Shown here piece by piece: positions 27,893 to 37,068 of a stretch of 64,000 nt of DNA. Numbering within the stretch: the stretch's first letter is position 1; every line of letters starts with the position of its first letter. Source of the stretch: Pseudomonas nitroreducens (lineage in GTDB: Bacteria; Pseudomonadota; Gammaproteobacteria; Pseudomonadales; Pseudomonadaceae); NCBI RefSeq assembly GCF_024170165.1, contig NZ_JALJXP010000015.1, forward strand, positions 111,609 to 175,608. Direction: 5' to 3'. The notes beneath the pieces are model-generated. The model had not been told where the DNA came from and did not search any database. It saw nothing but the letters and a program-made list of their open reading frames with translations. The translations under genes and the position numbers were made by a program.

Positions 27893-27938
27893 GAAGCCTC
27901 CTGTTCGCGGGCTGGGGCCCGCTTGTTGGAATTATGGG

Positions 27939-29171
27939 TCAGAAGCAGGTATCGCCATCGAGCAGACGGCGGGCGATGGTGCGCCGCTGGATTTCCGAGG
28001 TGCCGTCCGGAATACGCATGGTACGGGCGAAACGGAAGCCCTCTTCCAGGCGCAGCTCGTTGGTCAGGCCCATGCCGCCATGCACCTGCATGCAACGGTC
28101 CATGACCCGGCACAGCGCCTCGGTGGAGGACGCCTTGACGATGGAAACCTCCTTGGTCGCCGGCTGGCCCTCGTCCACCAGCCACGCGCAATGGCGCACC
28201 ATGCTTTTCACCGCGTAGATGTCCATGGCGCACTCGGCAAGCATCGCCTGGACCATCTGGTGCTCGGCGATCGGCTGGCCGAAAGTCTTGCGCACCTTGG
28301 CGTAGTCCAGCGCCTGGTCCAGGGCCCAGCGGGCCAGCCCCAGGCAGGACGCCGCCATGCTCAGGCGCCCGGCATTGACCCCCTCCAGCGCCGCCTGCAG
28401 GCCGCGATCGAGCGGGCCGATGCGCTGGCTGTCGGGCACCCGCACGTTGTCCAGCGCGATGATGCCGATGTCCGCGCCCAGGTGGCCCATGGTCGGGATC
28501 ACGCTGGGCACCGAGAAGCCGGGGGTGTCGGTCGAGAGGAAGAAGCCGGTGATGCCACCCTTCCCTGCCTTGACCTTTTCCTCGTCGGTGACGGCGAAGA
28601 TCATCGCGTAGTCCGCGTAGGGAGCGTTGGTGATCCACTGCTTGCTGCCATTGAGTATCCAGTGGTCGCCATCGCGCACGGCGCGGGTTCGCATGGCCAG
28701 CACGTCAGAGCCGGCGTCCGGCTCGCTGAGGCCGAAGCACAGGGTGCGTTCGCCGCTGGTGATGGCCGGCAGGTACTCCTCCAGCACCGCCGGCTGCATG
28801 TGCTTGAGTACCGGGGTCAGACCGTTGGTGAAAGGCGACGGCAGGATCACTGTCTGGATCAGGTGCCGGGACGGCCCGACATGGGCATTCAGCCGCTCCT
28901 GCAGGTAGACCGCGGCCTGGGCGCCCAGGCCGGCGCCTCCCAGCGACGCGTCGCCCAGCGCGGTGTAGAAGCCGGCCTCGGCGGAGAGCCGGCGCACTTG
29001 CGCGCGCAGCTCCATCACCTGCGGCGCGTAGCGGCCATCCTCGGTGTACAGCCGGCGTTCGTTGTGCAGCAGGTCGGCGTGCTGCTTCTCCAGCGGCAGC
29101 ACTTCCTGCTCGATGAAGCGGATCAGCGCGTCGCCTACCGCCACCCAGTCATCGGGTACGTTGAAATCCAT
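27939..29171 (-). CDS. Acyl-CoA dehydrogenase B (CaiA/ACAD10-like ending)
   Basis: The 410-residue protein starts MDFNVPDDWVAVGDALIRFI and has CFGLSEPDAGSDVLAMRTRAV, KASSTEALCRVMDRC and MQVHGGMGLTNEL. The C-terminus reads RIPDGTSEIQRRTIAR, where the usual Glu-Gly-Thr is Asp-Gly-Thr as in CaiA and ACAD10/11-type enzymes. It introduces the 2,3 double bond in an acyl-CoA and passes electrons to ETF. It precedes the CoA ligases in the leftward operon. Confidence 0.86.
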   Translation of the reverse strand: MDFNVPDDWVAVGDALIRFIEQEVLPLEKQHADLLHNERRLYTEDGRYAPQVMELRAQVRRLSAEAGFYTALGDASLGGAGLGAQAAVYLQERLNAHVGPSRHLIQTVILPSPFTNGLTPVLKHMQPAVLEEYLPAITSGERTLCFGLSEPDAGSDVLAMRTRAVRDGDHWILNGSKQWITNAPYADYAMIFAVTDEEKVKAGKGGITGFFLSTDTPGFSVPSVIPTMGHLGADIGIIALDNVRVPDSQRIGPLDRGLQAALEGVNAGRLSMAASCLGLARWALDQALDYAKVRKTFGQPIAEHQMVQAMLAECAMDIYAVKSMVRHCAWLVDEGQPATKEVSIVKASSTEALCRVMDRCMQVHGGMGLTNELRLEEGFRFARTMRIPDGTSEIQRRTIARRLLDGDTCF

Positions 29172-29184
29172 GGGCTTGCTCTCC

Positions 29185-30102
29185 TCAGACCGGGTCCCAG
29201 CCGAACACGTCGGCCGAGGTTTCCAATGGCAGGAACGAGGGCTTGAACGCCGGCAGCAGGTGCTCGCTCAACGCCTCCGGCGTCCAGCCGTCAGCCCGGT
29301 GCAGGGAGCGCACCGGGCGCGGCTGGTTCATCAGGAACACTTCATTGCGGCGCACGGTGAAGATCTGCCCGTTGACCTCGCTGGCTGCATCGCTGGCGAG
29401 GAACACTGCCATGGCGGCGATCGGCGCCGGGGTCATCGACTTGATCTTCTCCACCCGCGCGGCCTGGGCCGGGTCGCTGGCGGGGATCGAGCCGACCATG
29501 CGGCTCCAGGCGAATGGCGAAATGCAGTTGGAGCGCACGCCGTAGCGCGCACCATCCAGGGCAATGGACTTGGACAGCCCGACGATGCCCAGCTTGGCGG
29601 CCGCGTAGTTGGCCTGGCCAATGTTGCCCACCAGGCCAGAGGTGGAAGTCATGTGCACGAAGGCGCCGGCCTTCTGCTCGCGGAACCCGGTGATCGCCGC
29701 GCGGCTCATGTAGAAGCTGCCGTAGAGGTGCACGCGGATCACCGCGTCGAATTCCTCCGGGCTCATCTGGTGGAAGATCCGGTCGCGCAGGATGCCGGCG
29801 TTGTTCACCACCGCATCGAGGCGGCCGAAGCTGTCCATGGCCTGCTGAACGATGCGCTGGGCGCTGTCCCACTCCGACACGCTGTCACGGCTGAGCACGG
29901 CTTCGCCACCGGCGGCGCGGATCGCCTCTACCACTTCGCGGCCGGGGTCCTCGTCGTCGGCTTCGCCGCTGACACTGACGCCCACATCGTTGACCACCAC
30001 CCGCGCACCCTGCGCGGCCATCTGCAGGGCCATCTCACGGCCGATGCCACGGCCGGAACCGGTGACGATGACGACCTTGCCTTCCATCATCTGCGAACTC
30101 AT
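29185..30102 (-). CDS. SDR related to the dehydrogenase part of MFE-2
   Basis: The 305-residue enzyme has TGSGRGIG near the N-terminus, VVNDVG, VNNAGILRDR, a YAAAK active site, and a longer C-terminal part than a minimal SDR. VVNDVG and NNAGILRDR with a long loop between them are features of the (3R)-hydroxyacyl-CoA dehydrogenase region of peroxisomal multifunctional enzyme 2 and its bacterial relatives. The likely reaction is NAD-dependent oxidation of a (3R)-hydroxyacyl-CoA. AGGAGTTCTTC precedes the start. Confidence 0.85.
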   Translation of the reverse strand: MSSQMMEGKVVIVTGSGRGIGREMALQMAAQGARVVVNDVGVSVSGEADDEDPGREVVEAIRAAGGEAVLSRDSVSEWDSAQRIVQQAMDSFGRLDAVVNNAGILRDRIFHQMSPEEFDAVIRVHLYGSFYMSRAAITGFREQKAGAFVHMTSTSGLVGNIGQANYAAAKLGIVGLSKSIALDGARYGVRSNCISPFAWSRMVGSIPASDPAQAARVEKIKSMTPAPIAAMAVFLASDAASEVNGQIFTVRRNEVFLMNQPRPVRSLHRADGWTPEALSEHLLPAFKPSFLPLETSADVFGWDPV

Positions 30103-30135
30103 GAAGAACTCCTTCGGATTCCTGTTCTGCGAGGC

Positions 30136-31290
30136 TCAGCGGAAAGCGCTGACGCCAGTGATCTCACGGCCCTGGATCAACGCCAGGATGCCGTTCATGC
30201 CGTCGGGCACCTGGAACATGCGGGCGTCACGCCACATGCGTTCGATGCCCAGTTCCTCGGTGATGCCCATGCCGCCGTGCAGCTGCATCGCCAGGCCGAG
30301 CGCGCGCTCGCAGGCCTGGGTGGCGTAACGCTTGGCCATCGCCGAGCTGCCGTTGGCGCGCTGGCCACGATCCATCGCGTCCAGCGCCTGGTAGCAGAGC
30401 AGGCGCGCGCTGACGATCAGCGTCTGCATGTCCGCCAGGTCCTGCTGTACCAGCTGGTGCGCCGCCAGTGGCTTGCCGAACTGCTCGCGCACGCCGGCAT
30501 ATTCGACGCACATCTCGAAGGCCTTCTGCGCCAGGTGTACGCACATCAGGCCGATCAGCGGGCGGTTGCCGTTCCAGCCGACCGTGAGAGTCCTGGCGGC
30601 ATCCCCTGCCTCGCCGATCAGGTGGCTGCGGGGAATGCGGGTTTCCTCGAACAGCACTTCGCTCAGGTGTCCCTGCTGCAGGCCGGTGACGCCGATCTCG
30701 CGCACGTCCACCGTCGACTGGCTGCGGTCCACCAGGGCGCGCTGGGCAATCGGCCGGCCACGCTCGTCGTTGCCCAGGGTGCAGGAGACATTGAGCAGGT
30801 CGCAGACCGAGGCGTTGGTGATCCAGATCTTGCGGCCGCTGATGTAGGCGCTGTCGCCTTCGACCCGCAGCCGGGTTTTCACCGCGTTGGAGTCGGAGCC
30901 GGCGTTGACCTCGGAGTTGGCGGTGCAGGCGATCTTGCGCCCGGCGATCAGGTCCGGCAGGTACTGCGCGGCGATTTCCGGCGGACAGCCGGAATAGATG
31001 CGCGCCACGGTGCCTTCGTGGGAAATCAGCGACAGCGCGACGATGGCCGGCAGCTGTTCGAGGATCAGCCCGTAGTCGAGCATCTTCAGCCCACCGCCGC
31101 CGACCTCGACGGGCAGGCGCGGCGCGGTAATGCCCAGCTCGGCCAGGGCGGCATAGATTTCCAGCATGGCGCTGCGCGGCAGCGGCTTGTCCACGGGGTG
31201 ACGGGCGAGCACGGGATCGATACGGTCACGCACCATGCGCCGGGCCGCGTCGATCATCATTTCCTGGGATTCATTGGGAGCGAAGTTCAT
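30136..31290 (-). CDS. Acyl-CoA dehydrogenase C with atypical C-terminus
   Basis: The 384-residue protein starts MNFAPNESQEMMIDAARRMV and has CTANSEVNAGSDSNAVKT in the middle domain and MQLHGGMGITEELGIERMW in the C-terminal domain. The final motif is FQVPDGMNGILALI, so the common EGT/DGT-SEI signature is partly lost. It is a probable acyl-CoA dehydrogenase, and the altered end could affect catalysis or point to pairing with another subunit. The start at 31290 is chosen by family alignment; the upstream frame is unrelated. Confidence 0.82.
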   Translation of the reverse strand: MNFAPNESQEMMIDAARRMVRDRIDPVLARHPVDKPLPRSAMLEIYAALAELGITAPRLPVEVGGGGLKMLDYGLILEQLPAIVALSLISHEGTVARIYSGCPPEIAAQYLPDLIAGRKIACTANSEVNAGSDSNAVKTRLRVEGDSAYISGRKIWITNASVCDLLNVSCTLGNDERGRPIAQRALVDRSQSTVDVREIGVTGLQQGHLSEVLFEETRIPRSHLIGEAGDAARTLTVGWNGNRPLIGLMCVHLAQKAFEMCVEYAGVREQFGKPLAAHQLVQQDLADMQTLIVSARLLCYQALDAMDRGQRANGSSAMAKRYATQACERALGLAMQLHGGMGITEELGIERMWRDARMFQVPDGMNGILALIQGREITGVSAFR

Positions 31291-31306
31291 CGAAGGGCTC
31301 TCAGGC

Positions 31307-32110
31307 TCAGTTGCCGGTGAATTTCGGCTGACGTTTCTCGGCGAAGGCCTTGCGGCCCTCGATGCGGTCGCGGCTGTCGCGCAGCAAGCCCCAGTGCAGG
31401 TTGGCCTGGGCGACGAAATCGCGCGGCGCCAGGTGGCTGGTTTCCACCGCCAGGCGCTTGATCGCCTGCACTGCCAGCGGGCCGTTGGCGGCAATGGTCT
31501 CCGCCAGTTCCATGGCCAGGGTCAGCAACTGCCCGCGCGGCACGCAGTCGCTGATCAGGCCGATGCGCAGGGCCTGGGCGGCGTCGATGCGTTCGCCGGT
31601 CAGCGCCAGTTTCATCGCATGGGCCGCCGGGATGGCGCGCAGCAGGTACTGCACGCCGCCCACGGCCGGCACGCTGGCGACCCGAGCTTCGGGCAGCGCG
31701 AAGGAGGCCTGCTCGCTGGCGATGCGCAGGTCGCATTGCAGGGCCAGTTCCAATCCACCACCCAGGCAGTAGCCCTGGATGGCGGCGATCATCGGCTTCC
31801 AGATATCCAGGTCACCGAGGTCGATCAGTCGCGTGTAGCCACCCTCCTCGGCTTCCGCGGTGCGGCTCTTGAAGTTCCCACTGGCAAACCCGGTGGACGG
31901 CGGCAGGGTCGCCTTGAGGTTGGCGCCGGTGCAGAACGCCTGGTCGCCGGCGCCGGTGAGGACGATGGCGCGCACCTGGTCGTCGTCCTGGGCCGTGCCC
32001 AGGGCCTTGCGCAGGTGGCGCAGGTCACCGATGGTCAGCGCATTCATGGACTCCGGCGCATCGAGGGTGATGAGCGCCACGTGGCCGATGATCTGGAACT
32101 GGATCGCCAT
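31307..32110 (-). CDS. Enoyl-CoA hydratase (crotonase family)
   Basis: The 267-residue crotonase has CTGANLKA in the first oxyanion region, GYCLGGGLELAL and FALPEAR. It carries the two glutamates expected of true hydratases, one in GGGLE and one in LPEAR. It hydrates a 2,3-enoyl-CoA to the (3S)-hydroxyacyl-CoA. It is 3 bp from the next upstream SDR gene, so the two are coupled. Confidence 0.87.
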   Translation of the reverse strand: MAIQFQIIGHVALITLDAPESMNALTIGDLRHLRKALGTAQDDDQVRAIVLTGAGDQAFCTGANLKATLPPSTGFASGNFKSRTAEAEEGGYTRLIDLGDLDIWKPMIAAIQGYCLGGGLELALQCDLRIASEQASFALPEARVASVPAVGGVQYLLRAIPAAHAMKLALTGERIDAAQALRIGLISDCVPRGQLLTLAMELAETIAANGPLAVQAIKRLAVETSHLAPRDFVAQANLHWGLLRDSRDRIEGRKAFAEKRQPKFTGN

Positions 32111-32113
32111 GGC

Positions 32114-32875
32114 TCAAGCGCTCGGGCTGGACAGGGAGCGGCCGCCGCAGACGTAGAGCGTATGGCCGGTGATGTAGGACGCCTTCGGGTCGGCGAACAT
32201 CAGCACCGCATGGGCGATGTCCTCGGGCTTGCCGATGCGTCCGACAGGAATGGTCGCCATGATCTTCGCCCGCTGCTCCTCGGAGAGCGGCGCGAGGATC
32301 GGCGTATCGATGGCGCCCGGGGCAATGGCGTTGGCGGTGATGCCGTGCCTGGCCAGTTCGATGGCCAGGGTGCGCGTCAGGCTGATCACGCCGCCCTTGG
32401 CCGCCGAGTAGTTGGCCTGGCCGAAGCCGCCGAGCCAGGCCCGCGAGGAGATGTTGACGATGCGCCCGAAGCCCTGCTCGACCATGCCCGGCACCACGGC
32501 CTTGGCGCAGAGGAACTGCGACTTGAGGTTGACGTCCAGCACCAGGTCCCAGTCCGCTTCGCTCATGTTCACCAGGCGTTTGTCGCGGGTCAGTCCGGCG
32601 TTGTTCACCAGCAGGTCCGGGGTCTTCCAGCGCGCGGCGACCTGGGCCACCGCGGCATTCACCTGCTCGGCGGCGGTCACGTCGACCTTCACGCCCATCA
32701 GGCTGTCCGCTTGCGCGCCGGCTTCGGCGACCAGTCTGTCCATCGCTTCGCCGTTGAGGTCGAACATGGCGACGGCGTAACCGGCACCCAGCAGGGCCCG
32801 GGTCAGGCCCAGGCCGATGCCCTGGGCGCCACCGGTGACGATGGCGACCGGTTGATTCATGGGGGACGTGTTCAT
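32114..32875 (-). CDS. SDR, FabG-like 3-hydroxyacyl-CoA dehydrogenase
   Basis: The 253-residue protein has VTGGAQGIG, LLVNNAGLTRDK, ISSRAWLGGFGQANYSAAKG with catalytic Tyr and Lys, and the C-terminal YITGHTLYVCGG. This is the classic FabG/3-oxoacyl reductase form. In a catabolic operon it most likely oxidises 3-hydroxyacyl-CoA to the 3-oxoacyl-CoA that the neighbouring thiolases cleave. An internal start at 32860 is also possible. Confidence 0.87.
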   Translation of the reverse strand: MNTSPMNQPVAIVTGGAQGIGLGLTRALLGAGYAVAMFDLNGEAMDRLVAEAGAQADSLMGVKVDVTAAEQVNAAVAQVAARWKTPDLLVNNAGLTRDKRLVNMSEADWDLVLDVNLKSQFLCAKAVVPGMVEQGFGRIVNISSRAWLGGFGQANYSAAKGGVISLTRTLAIELARHGITANAIAPGAIDTPILAPLSEEQRAKIMATIPVGRIGKPEDIAHAVLMFADPKASYITGHTLYVCGGRSLSSPSA

Positions 32876-32885
32876 GTGGGTCTCC

Positions 32886-34031
32886 TCAGACGCCCAGGAT
32901 GTGTACGGCGGAAGCCGCGTGATCGACGCCGGCGATGCCGCCGCCGGTGCATTGGGTCAGCGCCAGCTCGGCGCCCTCGGCCTGGCGTTCACCGGCACGC
33001 TGTTGCAGTTGCCAGACCGCCTCGACCATCTGCGCGACGCCGGTGGCACCCAGCGGGTGGCCCTTGGCGAGCAGTCCGCCAGAGGGGTTCACCACGGTCC
33101 TGCCGCCCAGCCCGGTAGCACCGCTCTTCAGCAGCTCGTGGGCCTCGCCACGGCCGCACAGGCCGAGGGCGTTGTAGTAGATGAGCTCGGCGATGCTGAA
33201 GGCGTCGTGCAGCTCGATGACGTCGATGTCGGCCGGCTTCACCCCCGCCTCCTGGTACGCCAGCGTGGCGGCGCGGGCGGTGATCTCGGCGGACAGGATG
33301 TCGTCGTCCGGCTCCTCGGCGCGGCCGGACTGGATGACCGATGCCAGCACCTGTACCGGGCGCGCCTGCTGCGGCTTGCGGGTGGTGAGCACCAGCGCGG
33401 CGGCGCCATCCACCGCCGACGGGCAGCACTGCAGCAGGGTCAGCGGGTCGAAGACCGTCCGCGAATTCATCACCTCGTCGAGAGAGACCTCGGTGCGGGT
33501 CTGCGCATAGGGGTTGAGCGCGCCGTGACGACGGTTCTTCACCGCCACCTCGCCCAGCACCTCGGCGCCCACGCCGAACTCATGCAGGTAGCGGGTGGCG
33601 CGCATGGCGTAGATCGCCGGCAGCGCCATGCCGGCACGGGCGTAGAGTTCGGTCATGTAGTCGTTGCGTTGCAGCGGGATGGTGCCGCCGCCCAGGCTGG
33701 TGAGCTTCTCCACGCCGAACACCACCACGGTGTCGTAGATGCCGGCCTGCAGCGCATGGCAGGCCAGGTGCACGCCGGTGGCACCACTGGCACAGGCGTT
33801 CTCCACGTTGTAGATCGGCAGGCCGGACAGGCCCAGGTCACGCAGCAGCACCTGGCCCAGGACCATGCCGCCGAACACGTTGCAGGCGTAGAAGGCCTGC
33901 GGCTCGTGCAGTTCGATCCCGGCGTCGGCCAGCGCCTGCAACACCGACCGCTGGGTGAGGTCCTGCAGGGACGCGGTGTGACGGCCGAAAGGCGTCATCG
34001 CCACGCCGGAGATGTAGACCGGCTTGTTCAT
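32886..34031 (-). CDS. SCP-x-like thiolase, partner of the DUF35 protein
   Basis: The 381-residue protein is a thiolase-fold enzyme with the nucleophile Cys in VENACASGA, the HDAF motif, NPSGGLLAKGHPLGATG and a terminal TQCTGGG with a second Cys. Lipid-transfer-type thiolases paired with DUF35 proteins include the Ltp2 retro-aldolase of steroid side-chain breakdown. Here the usual thiolase cysteines are kept, so thiolytic cleavage is possible. The start codon overlaps the DUF35 stop (ATGA), which argues for one complex. Confidence 0.86.
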   Translation of the reverse strand: MNKPVYISGVAMTPFGRHTASLQDLTQRSVLQALADAGIELHEPQAFYACNVFGGMVLGQVLLRDLGLSGLPIYNVENACASGATGVHLACHALQAGIYDTVVVFGVEKLTSLGGGTIPLQRNDYMTELYARAGMALPAIYAMRATRYLHEFGVGAEVLGEVAVKNRRHGALNPYAQTRTEVSLDEVMNSRTVFDPLTLLQCCPSAVDGAAALVLTTRKPQQARPVQVLASVIQSGRAEEPDDDILSAEITARAATLAYQEAGVKPADIDVIELHDAFSIAELIYYNALGLCGRGEAHELLKSGATGLGGRTVVNPSGGLLAKGHPLGATGVAQMVEAVWQLQQRAGERQAEGAELALTQCTGGGIAGVDHAASAVHILGV

Positions 34032-34423
34032 GCGTCCTCCTGCGGACGGAAGGCGTAGATCGGACCGCTGTCGGAGTCGACCAGGCACAGGCTCAGGGCT
34101 TCGCCGATGCGCGGCTGGCGACCGGCGGGATAGTCCAGGCGGGCGAACACCCGCAGCCCCTCGGGGAAGTCGGCCAGGCCCAGCGGCTGCGGCGGCTTGT
34201 TGGCCTTCGGGCTGAAGTGCACGACGGTGAAGCTGTACAGCCGCGGCGTGGAGTCCAGCTCCACCAGCTCACAGCCTTCGCGCAATGGAGAGGTTTCCGG
34301 CAGCGGCGGGAAATGCAGGCCGGCGTGACCCCGGCGGCGCGAGGCCAGCAGGACCAGGCGACCATCGCGCTCGCGCCAGGGTTGTTCGGCGATGCCGGGC
34401 ACCGCCTCGGTTTGTGCACTCAT
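34028..34423 (-). CDS. DUF35/OB-fold acyl-CoA-associated protein with lost zinc ribbon
   Basis: The 131-residue protein aligns with DUF35 OB-fold proteins (LYSFTVVHFSPKANKPPQP, then VFARLDYP). DUF35 proteins usually begin with a rubredoxin-like zinc ribbon, C-x2-C then C-x2-C. Here that place reads SRRRGHAGLHFPPLPETSPL, and only a lone Cys follows, so zinc cannot be bound in the normal way. In known cases DUF35 supports an aldolase or thiolase by holding the acyl-CoA. It overlaps its thiolase partner. Confidence 0.8.
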   Translation of the reverse strand: MSAQTEAVPGIAEQPWRERDGRLVLLASRRRGHAGLHFPPLPETSPLREGCELVELDSTPRLYSFTVVHFSPKANKPPQPLGLADFPEGLRVFARLDYPAGRQPRIGEALSLCLVDSDSGPIYAFRPQEDA

Positions 34424-34437
34424 GGGAGCTCCTTGGC

Positions 34438-35637
34438 TCAGACGCGTTCGAACACCGCGGCGAGCCCCTGCCCGCCGCCGATGCACATGGTTTCCAGGCC
34501 GTACCGGGCGTTGCGGCGCTGCATCTCGTGGAGCAGCGAGGTCATGATCCGCAGCCCGGTGGCGCCGATGGGGTGGCCCAGGGAAATGCCCGAGCCGTTG
34601 ACGTTGACCCGCGGGTCGTGTTCCAGCTGCCACTCGCGCAGCACGGCGAGCACCTGTCCGGCGAAGGCCTCGTTGACCTCGATCAGGTCCATGTCGGCCA
34701 GCTCCAGCTTCAGTCGCTGCAGCAGCTTCGCCACCGCCGGCACCGGGCCGATGCCCATGCGCAGCGGATGGCAACCGGCCGAGGCCCAGCCGGCGAAACG
34801 CGCCATCGGCCGCAGGCCGTGCTGGATGACGAAGCGCTCGGAGACCACCAGGCAGCCGGCCGCCGCGTCGTTCTGCTGGCTGGCGCTGCCGGCGGTAACG
34901 GTGCCGCCCTTGATGACCGGCGCCAGCCTGGCCATGGCTTCATAGCTGGCGTCTTCACGGATGCCTTCATCGCGGCTGACGATCAACGGCTCACCCTTGC
35001 GCTGCACTACCTCGACCGGCATGACCTCGGCATCGAAACGCCCCTGGCTCCAGGCCGCCGCGGCCTTCAGGTGGCTGCCCACCGCCCAGCGGTCGCAAGC
35101 CTCGCGACTGATGCCGTAGTCGCGCACCAGGTTCTCGGCGGTCTCCACTGCGCCGCCGGGGCAGTCGCCGTAGCGGCTCGCCGGCTGCGAGTTGACCCGG
35201 CCACGGTCGAGGCGATCGTGCAGCTTCACGTCGCCCAGGCGCGCGCCCCAGCGCATGCTGGTGCTGTAGTACTCGATGTTGCTCATGCTTTCGACGCCGG
35301 CCACCAGCAGGCAGTCGGCGGCGCCGGTCTGGACCTGCATGGCCGCATCGATCACCGCCTGCAGACCGGACCCGCAGCGCCGGTCCACCGAGTAGCCGGC
35401 CACCTCGTCAGGCAGGCCGGCCAGGGACGCGGCGTAGCGCCCCATGCAGGGCGCCTCGCTGGACTGGTACGACTGCGCGACTATCACTTCGTCGACTTGC
35501 CCGGCGGGCACACCGCTACGCCGCAGGACTTCCCGCAGGATGCGCGCGGCCAGGTCCGCCGCCGGCACGCTGGCGAGCGCGCCGCCGAACTTGCCGATCG
35601 GCGTGCGCACGGGGGAAAGGATGTAGGCGTTGGACAT
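34438..35637 (-). CDS. Acetyl-CoA acetyltransferase (thiolase)
   Basis: The 399-residue thiolase has the acylated Cys in DRRCGSGLQAV, NEAFAGQ, NVNGSGISLGHPIGATG and the proton-donor Cys in CIGGGQG. All catalytic residues are present. It cleaves 3-oxoacyl-CoA to acetyl-CoA and a shortened acyl-CoA. It follows the racemase in the long operon, and with the SCP-x-like thiolases gives the cluster three chain-cleaving enzymes with presumably different specificity. ATG at 35637 gives the conserved SNAYILSPVRTPIGKF opening. Confidence 0.89.
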   Translation of the reverse strand: MSNAYILSPVRTPIGKFGGALASVPAADLAARILREVLRRSGVPAGQVDEVIVAQSYQSSEAPCMGRYAASLAGLPDEVAGYSVDRRCGSGLQAVIDAAMQVQTGAADCLLVAGVESMSNIEYYSTSMRWGARLGDVKLHDRLDRGRVNSQPASRYGDCPGGAVETAENLVRDYGISREACDRWAVGSHLKAAAAWSQGRFDAEVMPVEVVQRKGEPLIVSRDEGIREDASYEAMARLAPVIKGGTVTAGSASQQNDAAAGCLVVSERFVIQHGLRPMARFAGWASAGCHPLRMGIGPVPAVAKLLQRLKLELADMDLIEVNEAFAGQVLAVLREWQLEHDPRVNVNGSGISLGHPIGATGLRIMTSLLHEMQRRNARYGLETMCIGGGQGLAAVFERV

Positions 35638-35671
35638 GGCGGTCTCTTCTTGTGCTGTTGTCGGGGTTCGA

Positions 35672-36826
35672 TCAGGCATCGGCGCCCAGGCCGCTGGAGC
35701 GCAGGTGCTCGATCAGTGCGGCGTCCAGTCCCCAGTCGCGCAGCGCCGCTTGCCCGCCCTGCCCGCGCGCGGGGGCCGGTTGCGGAATGGCGCCGGGGGT
35801 GCCGAGGAAGCGTGGCGCCGGTGCCGGCTGCACCACGCCGGCGATTTCCATGAAGCTGCCGCGCGCCCGGGCATGGGGATGTCGTGCCGCTTCGGCGAAA
35901 CCGAGCACCGGCGCCACGCAGGCATCGCTGTCGGCGAAGATTTCGCACCACTCATCGCGGGTTCTCTGCAGGAAGGCGCGGATGAACGCTTCGCGCAGGC
36001 GCGGCCAGCCGTGGCGGTCGTGCTGCGGCGGCAGGCTCTCTCCGGCCAGGCCGAGCTTGTCCAGCAGTTCGGCATAGAAGCGTGACTCCACCGGGCCGAT
36101 GGCCATGTAGCTGCCGTCCAGGGTGCGGTAGGTGTCGTACCAGGGCGCGCCACCATCGAGCAGGTTGCTGCCACGCTCTTCGCGCCAGTTGCCCGAGGCC
36201 AGCAGCCCCCAGAACACCGAGCCGAGCTGGGCCGCGCCTTCGGCCATGGCCGCGTCCACCACCTGCCCGGCGCCGCCGCGCTGGACGTTGACCAGCGCCG
36301 CCAGCACGCCCATGGCCAGCAACATGCCGCCACCGCCGTAATCACCGACCAGGTTCAGCGGCGGCAGCGGGCGCCCGGCCACCGGGCCGATACCCGAGAG
36401 CACACCCGACAGCGCGATGTAGTTGATGTCGTGGCCGGCGCGCTGGGCCAGCGGGCCATGCTGGCCCCAGCCGGTCATGCGGCCGTAGACCAGGCCGGGA
36501 TTGCGTGCGAACGCCTGCTCCGGCCCAAGTCCGAGGCGCTCGAGCGTGCCCGGACGGAAGCCTTCGATCAGTACGTCGGCGCGTTCGATCAGCTCCAGGG
36601 CGACCGCCGCGGACTCCGGGCGTTTCAGATCGAGGGTGACCGAGCGCCGGCCACGGCCGGTGATTTCCACCTTCGGCCCGTCCATCTTCGGCCCCAGGTC
36701 GCCATGGGCGACGGGTCGGTCGATGCGAACCACGTCCGCACCCATGTCCGCCAGCAACATGGTGGCGAAAGGCGCCGGACCGATGGCCTCGAACTCCAGA
36801 ACCCGAATACCGCTCAACACACCCAT
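35672..36826 (-). CDS. Alpha-methylacyl-CoA racemase (CaiB/Frc fold)
   Basis: The 384-residue protein has the three residues known for this racemase in the expected places. His132 lies in GHDINY, Asp162 in GDYGGGGM and Glu247 in GPVESRFY; all three fall six residues after His126/Asp156/Glu241 of the M. tuberculosis enzyme. It converts (2R)- to (2S)-methyl-branched acyl-CoA so that an acyl-CoA dehydrogenase can act. It is the first gene of the long leftward operon, divergent from the second MalT-type regulator. This is the strongest single pointer to branched substrates. Confidence 0.9.
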   Translation of the reverse strand: MGVLSGIRVLEFEAIGPAPFATMLLADMGADVVRIDRPVAHGDLGPKMDGPKVEITGRGRRSVTLDLKRPESAAVALELIERADVLIEGFRPGTLERLGLGPEQAFARNPGLVYGRMTGWGQHGPLAQRAGHDINYIALSGVLSGIGPVAGRPLPPLNLVGDYGGGGMLLAMGVLAALVNVQRGGAGQVVDAAMAEGAAQLGSVFWGLLASGNWREERGSNLLDGGAPWYDTYRTLDGSYMAIGPVESRFYAELLDKLGLAGESLPPQHDRHGWPRLREAFIRAFLQRTRDEWCEIFADSDACVAPVLGFAEAARHPHARARGSFMEIAGVVQPAPAPRFLGTPGAIPQPAPARGQGGQAALRDWGLDAALIEHLRSSGLGADA

Positions 36827-36921
36827 TGACGTCGTTCCTTGCCTTTCTGGCGCGGCGGTTGCCGCAGCGATACCGCCCATTGGCGGCTTTTCCGCATTGG
36901 AACAACGCCCGATGGGCGTGG

Positions 36922-36944
36922 CCGCCACCCGCGTCGGGTGGCGG
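36922..36944. promoter_or_regulatory. CCACCC-N5-GGGTGG palindrome, copy 3 (divergent promoter)
   Basis: CCGCCACCC-GCGTC-GGGTGGCGG has perfect nine-base arms. It lies between two divergent genes, so it cannot be a terminator, and is centred about 107 bp upstream of the racemase and 136 bp upstream of the second regulator. It is the best-placed of the five copies to act as an operator. Confidence 0.75.
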
Positions 36945-37068
36945 GTGGCGGCTGTCGGGGCCGGGTGGCAAAAGGCACTGGTGAACGCTATCGCTTGTAG
37001 GCATTCTCTGAAGGACGCCCGTACAAACCGACAACAATCGCGGGCGCTCGAGACTGCCTGGAAATGCC

